From NCBI RefSeq assembly GCF_902788255.1, contig NZ_CADAJR010000003.1, positions 1-64,000 on the forward strand: a stretch of DNA of 64,000 nucleotides, in the 5' to 3' direction. The notes under the pieces are model-generated. The model saw only the letters and a list, made by a program, of their open reading frames with translations. It was not told where the DNA came from and searched no databases. A program made the position numbers and the translations under genes. This DNA is from an uncultured Methanobrevibacter sp. (GTDB taxonomy: Archaea > Methanobacteriota > Methanobacteria > Methanobacteriales > Methanobacteriaceae). This document shows, piece after piece, positions 1 to 8,897 of this stretch (position 1 is its first letter; each line of letters begins with the position of its first letter).

Positions 1-323
1 ATTTTTTCACCAAATTGAGTTGAGCTACAAAGCAAGTTTTTTGCAATAGCCAGCCATATGGTATACAAATTTTATTTTATCAAAGATATAATATAAAGAT
101 TACCTATGAAATATTTTAGAAAAGTTTATAAAGTATAATAAAACATTTTTTATTTAAGAAAAATGCTGTCAAAAGTAATACTTTTTTATTAACCTAAAAA
201 TTTATTAAAATAGATATAATTTAATTAAATCATTTTAAATCATATTTAATACCTAAAATTCTAATCTTTTTTTATATACTCAAAATTTAAGAATAATATT
301 TAAGATTAAAGGAAAAAATTAAA

Positions 324-351
324 TTATTACTTTTGAGGTTCCAAGTAATAA
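324..351. promoter_or_regulatory. Inverted repeat upstream of mmp10 promoter
   Basis: TTATTACTT at 324-332 and AAGTAATAA at 343-351 are exact reverse complements separated by ten bases. The repeat lies about 50 bases upstream of the TATA-like element and shares its AAGTAAT core with the boxes at 171 and 360. This spacing fits a dimeric regulator site; the regulator is unknown. Confidence 0.45.
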
Positions 352-398
352 ATAATACTAAAAGTAATACAAAAAAATTCTAAAAAAAATATGCTGAA

Positions 399-407
399 TT
401 ATAAATA
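399..407 (+). promoter_or_regulatory. TATA-like box of mmp10
   Basis: TTATAAATA sits about 25-33 bases before the ATG at 432, the usual archaeal TATA to transcription-start distance. The mRNA would therefore be leaderless or nearly so, and no Shine-Dalgarno site is visible before the ATG. Confidence 0.5.
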
Positions 408-431
408 AAATGAAATAAAATATTAAATATT

Positions 432-1676
432 ATGCAAGTTGTAGCAGATGTTGGAGGAATACCTGGAAGAGATTGTAACGGTTTTTGCAAATACTGTTAC
501 TTTAGAAAGGTAAAGGAAGTTAAGACCTTTGGCTGTGCACACTGTTTACCAAACAAAATTGGTTGTGAAAGATGCAGTAAAGGAGTTGCTGAATCACAAG
601 GTGCCTTTAAAGCCCCATTTGAAGTGATAAACGAAGTGCAAACCGCTTTAATGATGGGAATGCCACAAGGTGAAGTGAGTGCATATATCAGTGGTGGAGG
701 AGATATCAGCTGTTATCCACACCTGGAAACACTAACTGCCAACTTAAATCAGTTTTCAATCTCATCAGTACTGGGATACACATGCGGCAAAGGTATAAAC
801 GATTCAAACATGGCTACAAGATTGATAAATAACGGAGTTAAGGAGGTCTCATTTACTGTTTTTTCAACCGACCCTCAACTTCGAAGGGAATGGGTAAAAG
901 ATCCGAACCCTGACGAGGGCCTGAAGGCATGCCAGATATTTTGTGAAAATATTGATTTGACCGGAGCATCAGTAATCATCCCAGGAGTCAATGACGGAGA
1001 TGTTTTAAGGCAAACCTGTAATTCCCTAGAGGAATGGGGTGCAAAGGGAATGCTTTTGATGAGATTTGCAAACACATTCAATGAAGGGTTGATTTTAGGC
1101 AATGAACCGATTATAAAAGGAATTGAATCACAGCCCGTAGAGGATTTTGCAGAACTTGTCAGACAGATTAACTCCGAGTATAAATTCAGAGTCAGCGGAA
1201 CACCATTGTGCGATCCTGAAACCGGCGGCCCATTTGCAATAGCAAAAGATGAAAATGAAGTCTTCCTGCAATTCATCAAACCTGTTACCGGAGAGGCTAC
1301 AATCATAACCTCAAAAATAGCCGAGCCATTCATTTCCAAAATATTCAAAAAAATTGAAGCTGACAGCGTCAATGTTGTTGCATGCGAAAAGGAAATAGCA
1401 TGTCTGATAACAAAAGAAGATTTGGAAAAACTGGACTTATCCGAAATCAAGGATGCAGTGATATTGCCAGGCAGGTCATTTGTCCATCAGCTGGATGCGG
1501 AAAGAATTTTGAGTGCAGATGGTGTTGATAGAATCATAGGCCGTGGCCCGGATACATTAAGTGTTGATGGGGAACTAAGCATTGACATGACCGATGAGAA
1601 TGTCATAGAAAGAGAACTTGAAGAGTTCAACGATTTGGTGGATGCAATCAACTTCTTTGGTATGAGAAGAATTTAA
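432..1676 (+). CDS. mmp10: Mmp10, radical SAM methyltransferase of McrA arginine
   Basis: A 414-residue match to methanogenesis marker protein 10, the B12-dependent radical SAM enzyme that methylates a conserved arginine in the McrA subunit of methyl-coenzyme M reductase. The radical SAM cluster motif CNGFCKYCYF is at residues 15-24 (C15, C19, C22), followed by a cysteine-rich stretch (C35, C38, C45, C48) typical of this family. The N-terminus starts right at the conserved VVADVGGIPG segment, which supports the ATG at 432. It converges on mmp7, another MCR-maturation gene, with a 13-base gap. The family is found in methanogens and relatives. Confidence 0.93.
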   Translation: MQVVADVGGIPGRDCNGFCKYCYFRKVKEVKTFGCAHCLPNKIGCERCSKGVAESQGAFKAPFEVINEVQTALMMGMPQGEVSAYISGGGDISCYPHLETLTANLNQFSISSVLGYTCGKGINDSNMATRLINNGVKEVSFTVFSTDPQLRREWVKDPNPDEGLKACQIFCENIDLTGASVIIPGVNDGDVLRQTCNSLEEWGAKGMLLMRFANTFNEGLILGNEPIIKGIESQPVEDFAELVRQINSEYKFRVSGTPLCDPETGGPFAIAKDENEVFLQFIKPVTGEATIITSKIAEPFISKIFKKIEADSVNVVACEKEIACLITKEDLEKLDLSEIKDAVILPGRSFVHQLDAERILSADGVDRIIGRGPDTLSVDGELSIDMTDENVIERELEEFNDLVDAINFFGMRRI

Positions 1677-1689
1677 AAAAAAGAAAAGA

Positions 1690-2613
1690 TTAGTTTGAAT
1701 CCTCGACAAGAGAACTCTCACTATTAATTTTAACCAATATATAATCATACATTTTTGATTTTTTAATCTCGGAAATCTCAGATAATTTTTTACCGTCAAT
1801 CACCACATTACCTATATCTTCTGCATAGGTATCATAATTCAGTTTTACACGAACACCATCCAATTGTGAAGTTACCGGAGTTGGAGAGATAACATCCTTA
1901 ATTTCTCTAATTTGATTTTCAATTGCATTTTTAACAACAATGGATGGAACCAGTGGTGAATCTAGAGCCATTTCACGTTTTCTATCACTTAAAATTTGTT
2001 CAATGGTTTCAACTAACTTATCCAATGCACGTATATCCGGACCCCTTCTGAGTCTTCTTGGAATTCTACCAAGGCCCCCTACATATGCATCTGCTCCTGG
2101 AAGTTCGTTAACATCTATTTCAGGTGCACCTGTGACAATTACAGGTATATCAATATTATCATAAAGGAATGATTTTTCTTTAATACAATTTTCAAAACTG
2201 CCCAATACAAAAATAGCAATGTCATGCTCTTCAATCAAGTCTTTTTCTTCCTCGGTAATTCCGGAGGTTCCTTTACCGTCTCCACGAGCAAGACCTATCA
2301 TGTTATCCTTTGCACCGAATTCACGCAAGTATTCAGAAATGTCACATGCAGCATGAGGCAAGTGATGTCTTGCAAGAGTAGGAGAGACGATTGCAATTTC
2401 AGAACCGGCCATTGGAGCAACGGATAGTTTTGCCAGCAATTCTTTAGATTTTTCTTCGATTTTGTCAACATCTTCCATTGGAACGGCCATATTCAATACC
2501 AATTCCATCTGTTGAACACTATCTTGAAGAATGAATCCTCCCAAATCTTCAATCAATTCTCTTATCTCTTCACTTTTGTGAACTCCACCAGTAAATAATA
2601 ATGTTTCATACAT
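1690..2613 (-). CDS. mmp7: Methanogenesis marker protein 7 (MCR activation component)
   Basis: A 307-residue protein recognised as methanogenesis marker protein 7, found in essentially all methanogens and reported as a component of the MCR activation complex. Visible features include the N-terminal segment [16 protein letters not shown], a central [20 protein letters not shown] segment and an arginine-rich [17 protein letters not shown] stretch near residue 185. No classical catalytic motif is evident. It is divergent from the unknown gene and comB to its right and convergent with mmp10 on its left, so two MCR-maturation genes sit back to back. Confidence 0.88.
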   Translation of the reverse strand: MYETLLFTGGVHKSEEIRELIEDLGGFILQDSVQQMELVLNMAVPMEDVDKIEEKSKELLAKLSVAPMAGSEIAIVSPTLARHHLPHAACDISEYLREFGAKDNMIGLARGDGKGTSGITEEEKDLIEEHDIAIFVLGSFENCIKEKSFLYDNIDIPVIVTGAPEIDVNELPGADAYVGGLGRIPRRLRRGPDIRALDKLVETIEQILSDRKREMALDSPLVPSIVVKNAIENQIREIKDVISPTPVTSQLDGVRVKLNYDTYAEDIGNVVIDGKKLSEISEIKKSKMYDYILVKINSESSLVEDSN

Positions 2614-2668
2614 TTTAACAACTCTCTAAAAATGCAATTATATAATATAATAATTTTTAATTCATATC

Positions 2669-3187
2669 TTATATTAAATTTTCTAAAATCGAATATCTCA
2701 GTTCTGCCTTTTTAAATGGATTTTTTGAAACTTCATTGTGTGATGGAATCTCAACCAGATTATCGGTTTCTGTAACCTTATCTTTTAAATAATCTGGATA
2801 AATCACATATTGGAAGTTTTCAACCACTATATCAAATCCCATATCCAAAACTATGTCCTTCAGGAATTCGGAATAAACCTTTACATTAATTCCCCTTTTA
2901 AAATCGGAATTCAGGTATTTTTTACAAATTTCAAAATCATCGAAATATGAAATTATATCCCCATCATCCAATTCATGGGATGTCAGCTTGGAAACCTGCT
3001 TTATGCTTTTAAAAATTTGTGAAGGAGTGTTGATTTTTACCCTAAGTGCAGGCATGTCCACCTTGCTTTCAGATAAAAGTATGGCCAAATCCCCATCTTC
3101 TGTTTGTGGAAACTTGTTTATCACATAATCGGTTATGCCCGCACATTTTACGATCTCTTCACACATTGGTGTTGTGACGATTTTCAT
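2669..3187 (-). CDS. Conserved methanogen protein of unknown function
   Basis: This gene encodes about 172 residues from the ATG at 3187, which gives MKIVTTPMCEEIVKCAG. An in-frame ATG seven codons upstream (3208) lies inside the AT-rich promoter-like TATATAATATTATAT sequence and is less likely. The protein is soluble, with no signal peptide or membrane segment, and has cysteines at about residues 9 and 16. I do not recognise the family with certainty. It lies 55 bases upstream of mmp7 on the same strand and is divergent from comB with a gap of about 38 bases, so a methanogenesis-related role is a reasonable guess. Confidence 0.65.
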   Translation of the reverse strand: MKIVTTPMCEEIVKCAGITDYVINKFPQTEDGDLAILLSESKVDMPALRVKINTPSQIFKSIKQVSKLTSHELDDGDIISYFDDFEICKKYLNSDFKRGINVKVYSEFLKDIVLDMGFDIVVENFQYVIYPDYLKDKVTETDNLVEIPSHNEVSKNPFKKAELRYSILENLI

Positions 3188-3225
3188 AATAATATTATAT
3201 AGTATCATTCAATATAAATTACTTC

Positions 3226-3912
3226 ATGAAAGTTACATTGAGTTTTGAAGATACTGCAAGCAGTGACGTTTCCATTATGGTTGATGCCCTAAGGGCCAGT
3301 TCCACAATAACATTGGCCTTAAATAAATTCAAAAGGATAATTCCATGCTTTACCCCTGAAGAAGCCTTCGATTTAAAAGAAAAAACAGGAGGAGTTTTAG
3401 CAGGCGAACGTGGCGGAAAGCAAATTGAAGGATTTGACATTGGAAACAGCCCTTGCGGAATTAAGGATTATGAAAGTTCACATGACACGCTCATACTAAC
3501 AACAAACAATGGAACAAGAATACTCGAAAACATGGACTCAAAAGTATTGGTGGGTTCCATGGTCAATGCAAAGGCGGTTGGCCTAAAAAGCATTCAATTG
3601 GCTGAAAGCCATATTGATGTGGTTATGGCCGGAGTAAACGGAAAGTTTGCAATCGAGGACTTTCTGGCTTCAGGCGAAATACTATACTGGATTTGTCAAA
3701 ATCTGGATGAATATGAACTGAGCGAATACGCAAAGTCCGCAATTTTGGCAAGCAGAGACTATGAACTGGTAAAAGATGCTTTTTTAACATCCAGAACTGC
3801 CAAAAGGCTAATTGAACTTGACTACGAGGAGGACGTCAGACTTTGCATGATGAAAAACATAAGTGAAAATGTAGCCAGATATGATAAAAATGAATTAACT
3901 TTATATATCTAG
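3226..3912 (+). CDS. comB: 2-phosphosulfolactate phosphatase ComB
   Basis: A 228-residue ComB. It hydrolyses 2-phosphosulfolactate to sulfolactate, the second step of coenzyme M synthesis from phosphoenolpyruvate and sulfite. Family signatures are VDALRASSTITLAL (about residues 18-31), GERGGKQIEGFDIGNSP (about 56-72) and TTNNGTRIL (about 88-96). Length fits the family. ComC, the next enzyme, is encoded about 15 kb away at 19334. The order comB-traB-DUF1922 appears conserved in Methanothermobacter (from memory). Confidence 0.93.
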   Translation: MKVTLSFEDTASSDVSIMVDALRASSTITLALNKFKRIIPCFTPEEAFDLKEKTGGVLAGERGGKQIEGFDIGNSPCGIKDYESSHDTLILTTNNGTRILENMDSKVLVGSMVNAKAVGLKSIQLAESHIDVVMAGVNGKFAIEDFLASGEILYWICQNLDEYELSEYAKSAILASRDYELVKDAFLTSRTAKRLIELDYEEDVRLCMMKNISENVARYDKNELTLYI

Positions 3913-3954
3913 ATTTCATTAATATTATTAGAACAATTTTAAAGATGTGTTTTT

Positions 3955-5124
3955 TTGAAAAGGGAATGTTTAAAAATAATAGGTACTGCTCACGTTTCAC
4001 AGGAAAGTGTGGACGAAGTAAAGGATGCCATATACGAATATCAACCGGATGTTGTTGCAATCGAGCTTGACAGAGGCCGATACACAAGACTGAAAGAGCA
4101 GATGATGGGCATTGAAAGAGATGACCCCATATCCGTAACCAACATCATCAAGGAAAATAAGGTTGGATTATTCTTCACAAGCACATTACTTAGTTACTTT
4201 CAATCAAAAATTGGAGCGGACCTTGATGTTGCGCCGGGTTCTGAAATGATTGGTGCAATTGAAGCCAGCGAAGATTTGGGAATACCAATTGCACTCATTG
4301 ACAGAGATGTGAACATAACCCTGCAAAGAGCCTTGAACAAAATGGGATTTGTTGAAAAGGCAAAATTCATATTTGGTTTAATAGCTTCCGTTTTCGGATT
4401 GGATGATGAGGAAGATATTGACGTTGAAGAGCTGAAAAATCCGGAAAACCTTGATGACTTGATGGACATGTTCAAGGATGAGGCTCCAAGTGTTCATGAA
4501 GTTTTGGTTCATGAAAGGGATGCATATCTCGCAGGAAGCATTTTAAGAATCCCACAGGATCATGTGATTGCGGTCGTAGGTGCGGGCCACAAGCCAGGTA
4601 TCGAAAATTATCTTGACAATCCGGAGACATTGCCTAATCTAAGAGATTTGGAAATAATCAATGATAAGAAAGGTATTCCATGGGCAAAAATATTATTGGG
4701 TCTGATTCCATTACTGTTTGTTGTGATATTTTTTCTGGCATATTTTAGCGGGATAAACATTACAGGAAACATCTTTGAATTCATTATAATCAGTATGATT
4801 ATGGGATTTATCGGATCAATCCTTTCCGGTTCCAAACTCATATCTGCAATCGTTGGAGGAATAGTTGCGCCCCTGACCATCATTCACCCCCTGCTTGCTG
4901 CAGGATGGTTTTCAGGACTGTGTGAAGCAAAATTCAGAAAAGTCAGACCAAGTGACATTAAAAATCTGACAAAAATAGAAAGTTTTAGGGACTTATGGCA
5001 AAACAACATATTCAGAATACTCCTTGTGGTAATTGGAACCAATTTAGGAGTCAGCATTGCAACTTTAGTTATCTTACCTTCCCAAGTATTCATACCATTA
5101 TTCATGAGAATATTCGGAGGATAG
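3955..5124 (+). CDS. TraB/PrgY family membrane protein
   Basis: A 389-residue TraB-domain protein. The N-terminal half holds the TraB core: IGTAHVSQESVDEV near the start, AIELDRGRYTRLK near residues 37-50, and VVGAGHKPGIENYL near residue 215. The C-terminal third has four or so hydrophobic segments (about 240-265, 270-300, 305-325, 355-385). TraB and PrgY are linked to pheromone shutdown in enterococci, and the domain resembles the EreA/ChaN fold; the archaeal function is unknown. The in-frame start is TTG at 3955 without a clear Shine-Dalgarno site. The ATGs at 3945 and 3966 are out of frame. Confidence 0.82.
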   Translation: MKRECLKIIGTAHVSQESVDEVKDAIYEYQPDVVAIELDRGRYTRLKEQMMGIERDDPISVTNIIKENKVGLFFTSTLLSYFQSKIGADLDVAPGSEMIGAIEASEDLGIPIALIDRDVNITLQRALNKMGFVEKAKFIFGLIASVFGLDDEEDIDVEELKNPENLDDLMDMFKDEAPSVHEVLVHERDAYLAGSILRIPQDHVIAVVGAGHKPGIENYLDNPETLPNLRDLEIINDKKGIPWAKILLGLIPLLFVVIFFLAYFSGINITGNIFEFIIISMIMGFIGSILSGSKLISAIVGGIVAPLTIIHPLLAAGWFSGLCEAKFRKVRPSDIKNLTKIESFRDLWQNNIFRILLVVIGTNLGVSIATLVILPSQVFIPLFMRIFGG

Positions 5125-5190
5125 AATACTTTTATATAATCATATTTATAATATTTATAATTACTATTAATTTTAAATGGAAAAATTATC

Positions 5191-5403
5191 ATGTATCTTA
5201 TATTTCGTTGTGACTGTGGAAGGGCATTATACGCCAAGGAAGGCGTTGCTACACGCAAATGTGTTTGTGGAAAGACATTGAAAGTTAAATCAAGACGTAT
5301 TTTTCAAAAAGTAGCAACCAGAGAGGAAGCCTCTCTTGCAGTACAGCAAATGCAGGATAAAATATACAAAAACACAGGCTTTATGAGAGCCAGTGATTTG
5401 TAA
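5191..5403 (+). CDS. DUF1922 zinc-ribbon protein (MTH1184-like)
   Basis: A 70-residue protein with two zinc-binding knuckles, FRCDCGRALY (residues 5-14) and RKCVCGKTL (22-30), followed by a basic helical tail. It closely resembles MTH1184 of Methanothermobacter, whose structure defined DUF1922. Function is unknown; a nucleic-acid or ribosome-associated role would suit the size and charge. It follows the TraB gene by 66 bases and precedes the CBS membrane protein by 14, so it may be part of that operon. Confidence 0.85.
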   Translation: MYLIFRCDCGRALYAKEGVATRKCVCGKTLKVKSRRIFQKVATREEASLAVQQMQDKIYKNTGFMRASDL

Positions 5404-5417
5404 TTAGTTTTAATGGT

Positions 5418-6749
5418 TTGTCAAAAATGATTGGAACGATACTCAAAATAATTATTATATTAATTTTAATATTTATCAACGGATACTTATCTATGGCGGA
5501 ACTTGCCGTTGTTTCCGTTAGAAAATCGAAAATGCAAAAATATCTTGATGAAGGAAATAAAAAAGCTGAAATCGTAATGAAATTAGGTGAAGACCCTAAC
5601 GAATTTTTATCAACTGTACAAATTGGAATTTCTCTTACCGCAGTTTTAACTGGTGCATTTGGTGGGGCCACACTGGCCGAACCTCTTGCAAAGCTAATTT
5701 CATTTATCCCTTATAGTGAACCTATTAGCTTAATTGTGGTTGTTATAATAAGTACATACCTAACACTGGTTATCGGCGAAATCGTGCCAAAGGTCATTGC
5801 ATTAAATGACCCTGAAAGAATATCCCTTCAAGTTGCAAAATATATGGAAATTCTCTCAATAATTTCAAGACCTATAAGTTTCATTCTTGCAAAATCAAGC
5901 AGTTTCCTTTTATGGTTAATGAGAATTGATCGCAGAACAGATGATGCTGTTACTGAAGAGGAAATCGAACTTATGATTAAGGAAGGAAGAGAAGATGGAA
6001 CTATCGAACAAGAGGAAGAAGACATCATCAAAAGGGTTTTCAAGCTCGATGACCAAAAAGTCGAAAGCATCATGACCCCCCGTAATGAAATCATTTGGAT
6101 TGACCTTGAAGATGAAAGGGACATCAACAAGATTAAAATCATTGAAAGTAAAAGGTCAATATTTCCAATTGCCAGTGGTGAATTAGATGATTTCATAGGT
6201 GTTGTTCAGGCCAAGGATATTCTTGCAGCACTATTTAACGATGATGAATTTGACATTCATAAAATTGTCAAAGAACCATTGGTAGTTTCAGAACACCTTG
6301 AAACTTTGGAACTGCTTAAGGAATTTAAGGAAAACCAGGAATATGTACACATGTCACTTGTTGTTGACGAATTCGGTAGCGTCGAAGGGTTAATCACTTT
6401 AAACGATTTACTTGAAGGTATTGTTGGAGACATTCCTGGAATTGATGAGGAAGATGAACCTAAAGCAACTCAAAGATTAGATGGAAGCTGGTTAATAGAT
6501 GGAAGATATCCAATTGATAAATTCAAAGAACTATTTGAATTCAAAGATAAATTACCTGATGAAGAAGAAGACAATTACACCACACTTGCAGGATTTATCT
6601 TAAGCCTAAGCGGTACAATACCTGATGAAGAAGACAAATACGAATGTGGAAGATTTATCTTTGAAATAATCGATATTGACGGACACCAAATCGACAAAGT
6701 TCTCGTGACCGATTTGGGTCCAGAAGAACCAGTGATAATAGAGGAATAA
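5418..6749 (+). CDS. CNNM/HlyC-type membrane protein with CBS pair
   Basis: A 443-residue protein with the layout of the CNNM, CorC and hemolysin C family. It has an N-terminal DUF21 membrane domain (about residues 1-190, with GYLSMAELAVVSVRKSK and the FLSTVQIGISL motif), an acidic linker, a CBS pair (about 205-330, with SIMTPRNEI and MSLVVDEFGSVEGLI) and a C-terminal transporter-associated domain (about 345-435). Relatives move Mg2+, Na+ or Co2+. Translation may begin at the TTG at 5418 or at the ATG three codons later (5427). It is four bases from the next gene, an ion exchanger, suggesting a joint role in cation balance. Confidence 0.88.
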   Translation: MSKMIGTILKIIIILILIFINGYLSMAELAVVSVRKSKMQKYLDEGNKKAEIVMKLGEDPNEFLSTVQIGISLTAVLTGAFGGATLAEPLAKLISFIPYSEPISLIVVVIISTYLTLVIGEIVPKVIALNDPERISLQVAKYMEILSIISRPISFILAKSSSFLLWLMRIDRRTDDAVTEEEIELMIKEGREDGTIEQEEEDIIKRVFKLDDQKVESIMTPRNEIIWIDLEDERDINKIKIIESKRSIFPIASGELDDFIGVVQAKDILAALFNDDEFDIHKIVKEPLVVSEHLETLELLKEFKENQEYVHMSLVVDEFGSVEGLITLNDLLEGIVGDIPGIDEEDEPKATQRLDGSWLIDGRYPIDKFKELFEFKDKLPDEEEDNYTTLAGFILSLSGTIPDEEDKYECGRFIFEIIDIDGHQIDKVLVTDLGPEEPVIIEE

Positions 6750-6752
6750 AAA

Positions 6753-7697
6753 ATGGACGCAGGAATAATAATTCAAATTGTATTACTGCTTGTGGGATTC
6801 GTATTTTTAATAAAAGGATCCGACTTTTTTGTTGATGGAGCAAGTAGCATTGCGGCAATTCTTAAGATACCTACAATCATTGTTGGTTTGACAATTGTTG
6901 CATTCGGAACAAGTGCTCCCGAAGCTGCAGTATCAATTACTTCATCAATAGTGGGCAACAATGCAATGGCTGTCAGTAACGTTGTTGGAAGTAACCTCTT
7001 CAATATGCTGATGGTAATCGGTATAGCTGCATTGATGAGTAATTTATTAATGGAAAAAAGTGTTTTAAATAAGGACTTGCCTTTCCTTGTTGGAATTACC
7101 GTATTATGGGCAATATTTCTTGTAATAGGATGGGACATCTCAGCCATTGAAGGAATCATCTTACTCGCACTCTTAGTGATTTATGTAGTCTACCTTATTA
7201 AAGATGCTAAAAAGTCCAGTGATGCAAATTATGTTGAAAAGCCAAAATTGACAACACCTAAAAGTATAATCTTCATTCTTGTGGGACTTGCAGGAATCAT
7301 AATAGGTGGGGATTTGGTAGTTGACAGTGCCTCAGCAATAGCAATCGCCCTTGGAATGAGTGAAACCCTTGTTGGTTTGACCATTGTTGCAATCGGTACA
7401 TCATTACCTGAACTTGTTACCTCAATTACCGCTTTAAGAAAAGGTGAAAATCAATTGGTTATAGGTAATGTAGTTGGTTCCAACATATTCAACATATTAT
7501 TCGTACTTGGGGCAAGTAGTGCAATAAGTCGAATACCTCTCGACTCAAGCATGTTAATAGATGTACTATTTATGGTAGCAGTAACAGTATTATGCTTCAT
7601 ATTTGGTAAAACCCAAGAAAAATATGATAAAAAAGAAGGTATTATATTAATAATACTATTCATTGCGTATATGGCATTCGCAATCCTTAGAAATTAA
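6753..7697 (+). CDS. Calcium/sodium antiporter (YrbG family)
   Basis: A 314-residue CaCA-superfamily exchanger with about ten membrane helices arranged as two inverted repeats. Each half holds the alpha motif that forms the ion site: GLTIVAFGTSAPE (about 44-58) with a following NVVGSNLFN segment, and GLTIVAIGTSLPEL (about 208-221) with NVVGSNIFN. The basic linker (about 145-165) lies between the halves. It starts three bases after the CBS membrane gene stops. Its last 42 bases overlap the end of the tRNA thiolase gene on the opposite strand. Confidence 0.9.
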   Translation: MDAGIIIQIVLLLVGFVFLIKGSDFFVDGASSIAAILKIPTIIVGLTIVAFGTSAPEAAVSITSSIVGNNAMAVSNVVGSNLFNMLMVIGIAALMSNLLMEKSVLNKDLPFLVGITVLWAIFLVIGWDISAIEGIILLALLVIYVVYLIKDAKKSSDANYVEKPKLTTPKSIIFILVGLAGIIIGGDLVVDSASAIAIALGMSETLVGLTIVAIGTSLPELVTSITALRKGENQLVIGNVVGSNIFNILFVLGASSAISRIPLDSSMLIDVLFMVAVTVLCFIFGKTQEKYDKKEGIILIILFIAYMAFAILRN

Positions 7698-8531
7698 ATC
7701 TTTTAACTCACAAGCCTTACAGATATTAGATGAAGTCGGCTCACCACAGACTTCACATTCGTTAAGGTTTGTGTTTATATCATTTTCAAAATTCAAAATC
7801 TGTTTGAATGACTCCATCACATTAACCTTGACACCGGGATGCTGATCTTCACTGACATTTAAAAACTCCTTGATTTTTGCCCTAAGTGACAAATGGGAAT
7901 AAGGACACTCATCTAGATGTATGTCAATATCATTAATTACAGCCCACATGCCGACTTCCTTTTCGGGAGTGTTCCACAACGGCTTTATTCTTGGAACGAG
8001 TTTCGGATGAATAACATCAAGTTCAGGCCCAAATTTGGAGAATTTGATAGTATCTCCACGTGCAAAGCTCATTAAGAATGACTGAATCTCATCATCCAAA
8101 TTATGTCCGGTTGCAATCTTAACCGCACCAAGTTCATAGGCAGTTTTATTTAAAATGTTACGCCTAAACACCCCACATGGGATGCATGCGCTTTTAAAAT
8201 TAGAATAGATATCATCCAATGCAAAACCCTCTTCGGACTTGAATGATTTTTGAACAAGCTCAATATCCAAGTCCTTTGCATTTTTAATGGCAGAATCAAT
8301 ACCGTGTTGCCTGTAGCCTTCAATACCCTCATCAACACTGATGGCAACCAAATCAAAATCAAGGTATTTTTGATAATTTTTCAGTGCATGCAATGTCAGT
8401 ACACTGTCCTTACCACCGGACAATGCAACGGCTATCAATTCACCTTCCTTAATTAATTGATAATCATCAATCAGATTATTGATTCTTGTAAAAATCTTTT
8501 CATTGAATTCATCTTTGTTTAATTTCACCAT
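7656..8531 (-). CDS. TtuA/Ncs6-family tRNA 2-thiolation enzyme
   Basis: A 291-residue ATP-PPase of the TIGR00269/TtuA/Ncs6 group, which adds sulfur to C2 of uridine in tRNA. The P-loop ALSGGKDS is at residues 36-43. Cysteines C116 and C119 (CIPC) and C209 match the three that hold the iron-sulfur cluster in TtuA, and TGHNLDDEIQSF lies at about 141-152. A C-terminal zinc knuckle pair (CEVCGE and CKACE) is present. The N-terminal zinc ribbon of longer family members is missing. The neighbouring gene on the left converges and overlaps it by 42 coding bases. It could instead thiolate another base such as cytidine 32. Confidence 0.82.
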   Translation of the reverse strand: MVKLNKDEFNEKIFTRINNLIDDYQLIKEGELIAVALSGGKDSVLTLHALKNYQKYLDFDLVAISVDEGIEGYRQHGIDSAIKNAKDLDIELVQKSFKSEEGFALDDIYSNFKSACIPCGVFRRNILNKTAYELGAVKIATGHNLDDEIQSFLMSFARGDTIKFSKFGPELDVIHPKLVPRIKPLWNTPEKEVGMWAVINDIDIHLDECPYSHLSLRAKIKEFLNVSEDQHPGVKVNVMESFKQILNFENDINTNLNECEVCGEPTSSNICKACELKDLISKDCECHIRNE

Positions 8532-8574
8532 TACTAAATTAATTTATACAATAATAAATAAATAATTTTCTTAG

Positions 8575-8889
8575 GTGAAAATTATGATTACTTGTGATTT
8601 TGCAATATTGCCAGTAGGTACAGAAACTACAGAATGTAAAGACTATGTAACCGCAGCCGTACAGTCAATAAAGGATTCCGGTCTGAGTTACCAGTTGACA
8701 GGTATGGGAACACAGATTGAAGCAGAAAATCTAACAGAATTGTATGCTGCCATAGCCAAAGCCCAGGAGGCAGTGTTTGACGTTGGTGTTGGCAGGGTCT
8801 ATACAGTTATAAAAGTAGATGACAGAAGAGATCTGGAAAACAGAACTTTGGATGCGAAAGTGGATACGGTTGAAAAAATGTTAGAATGA
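8575..8889 (+). CDS. DUF77/MTH1187 family thiamine-binding protein
   Basis: A protein of about 104 residues similar to MTH1187/YkoF. It has the ferredoxin-like fold segments CDFAILPVGTETTECKDYV near the start and YQLTGMGTQIEA around residue 43. Members bind thiamine or related pyrimidines. The GTG at 8575 and the ATG at 8584 are both possible starts; the second gives MITCDFAILPVG. It is divergent from the tRNA thiolase gene and ends eight bases before the end of the convergent aminotransferase. Confidence 0.85.
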   Translation: MKIMITCDFAILPVGTETTECKDYVTAAVQSIKDSGLSYQLTGMGTQIEAENLTELYAAIAKAQEAVFDVGVGRVYTVIKVDDRRDLENRTLDAKVDTVEKMLE

Positions 8890-8897
8890 GTTAGAAT

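Larger units (their letters stand above)
1..431. other. AT-rich upstream region of mmp10
   Basis: I see no convincing gene in these 431 bases. Short open stretches at the left edge (for example positions 2-49, ending in TAG) are too short to assign. The region carries AGTAATAC-type boxes near 171-182 and 360-370, an inverted repeat at 324-351, and a TATA-like element at 399-407, so it is best read as the control region of mmp10. Confidence 0.6.

Noticed and set aside
1-49. Open frame at the left edge (FFHQIELSYKASFLQ, then stop) as the end of a previous gene
   Set aside because: Only 16 codons, no recognisable family and similar short frames exist on the other strand.
875-1450. 191-codon open frame on the minus strand within mmp10
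   Set aside because: It is antisense to a conserved radical SAM gene and its product has the biased, family-less look of a shadow frame; the same holds for other antisense frames within genes.
3945-3968. ATG codons at 3945 and 3966 as start of the TraB-family gene, implying a frameshift
   Set aside because: Both are out of frame, neither has a well-spaced ribosome site, and the TTG frame already contains the whole conserved N-terminus.
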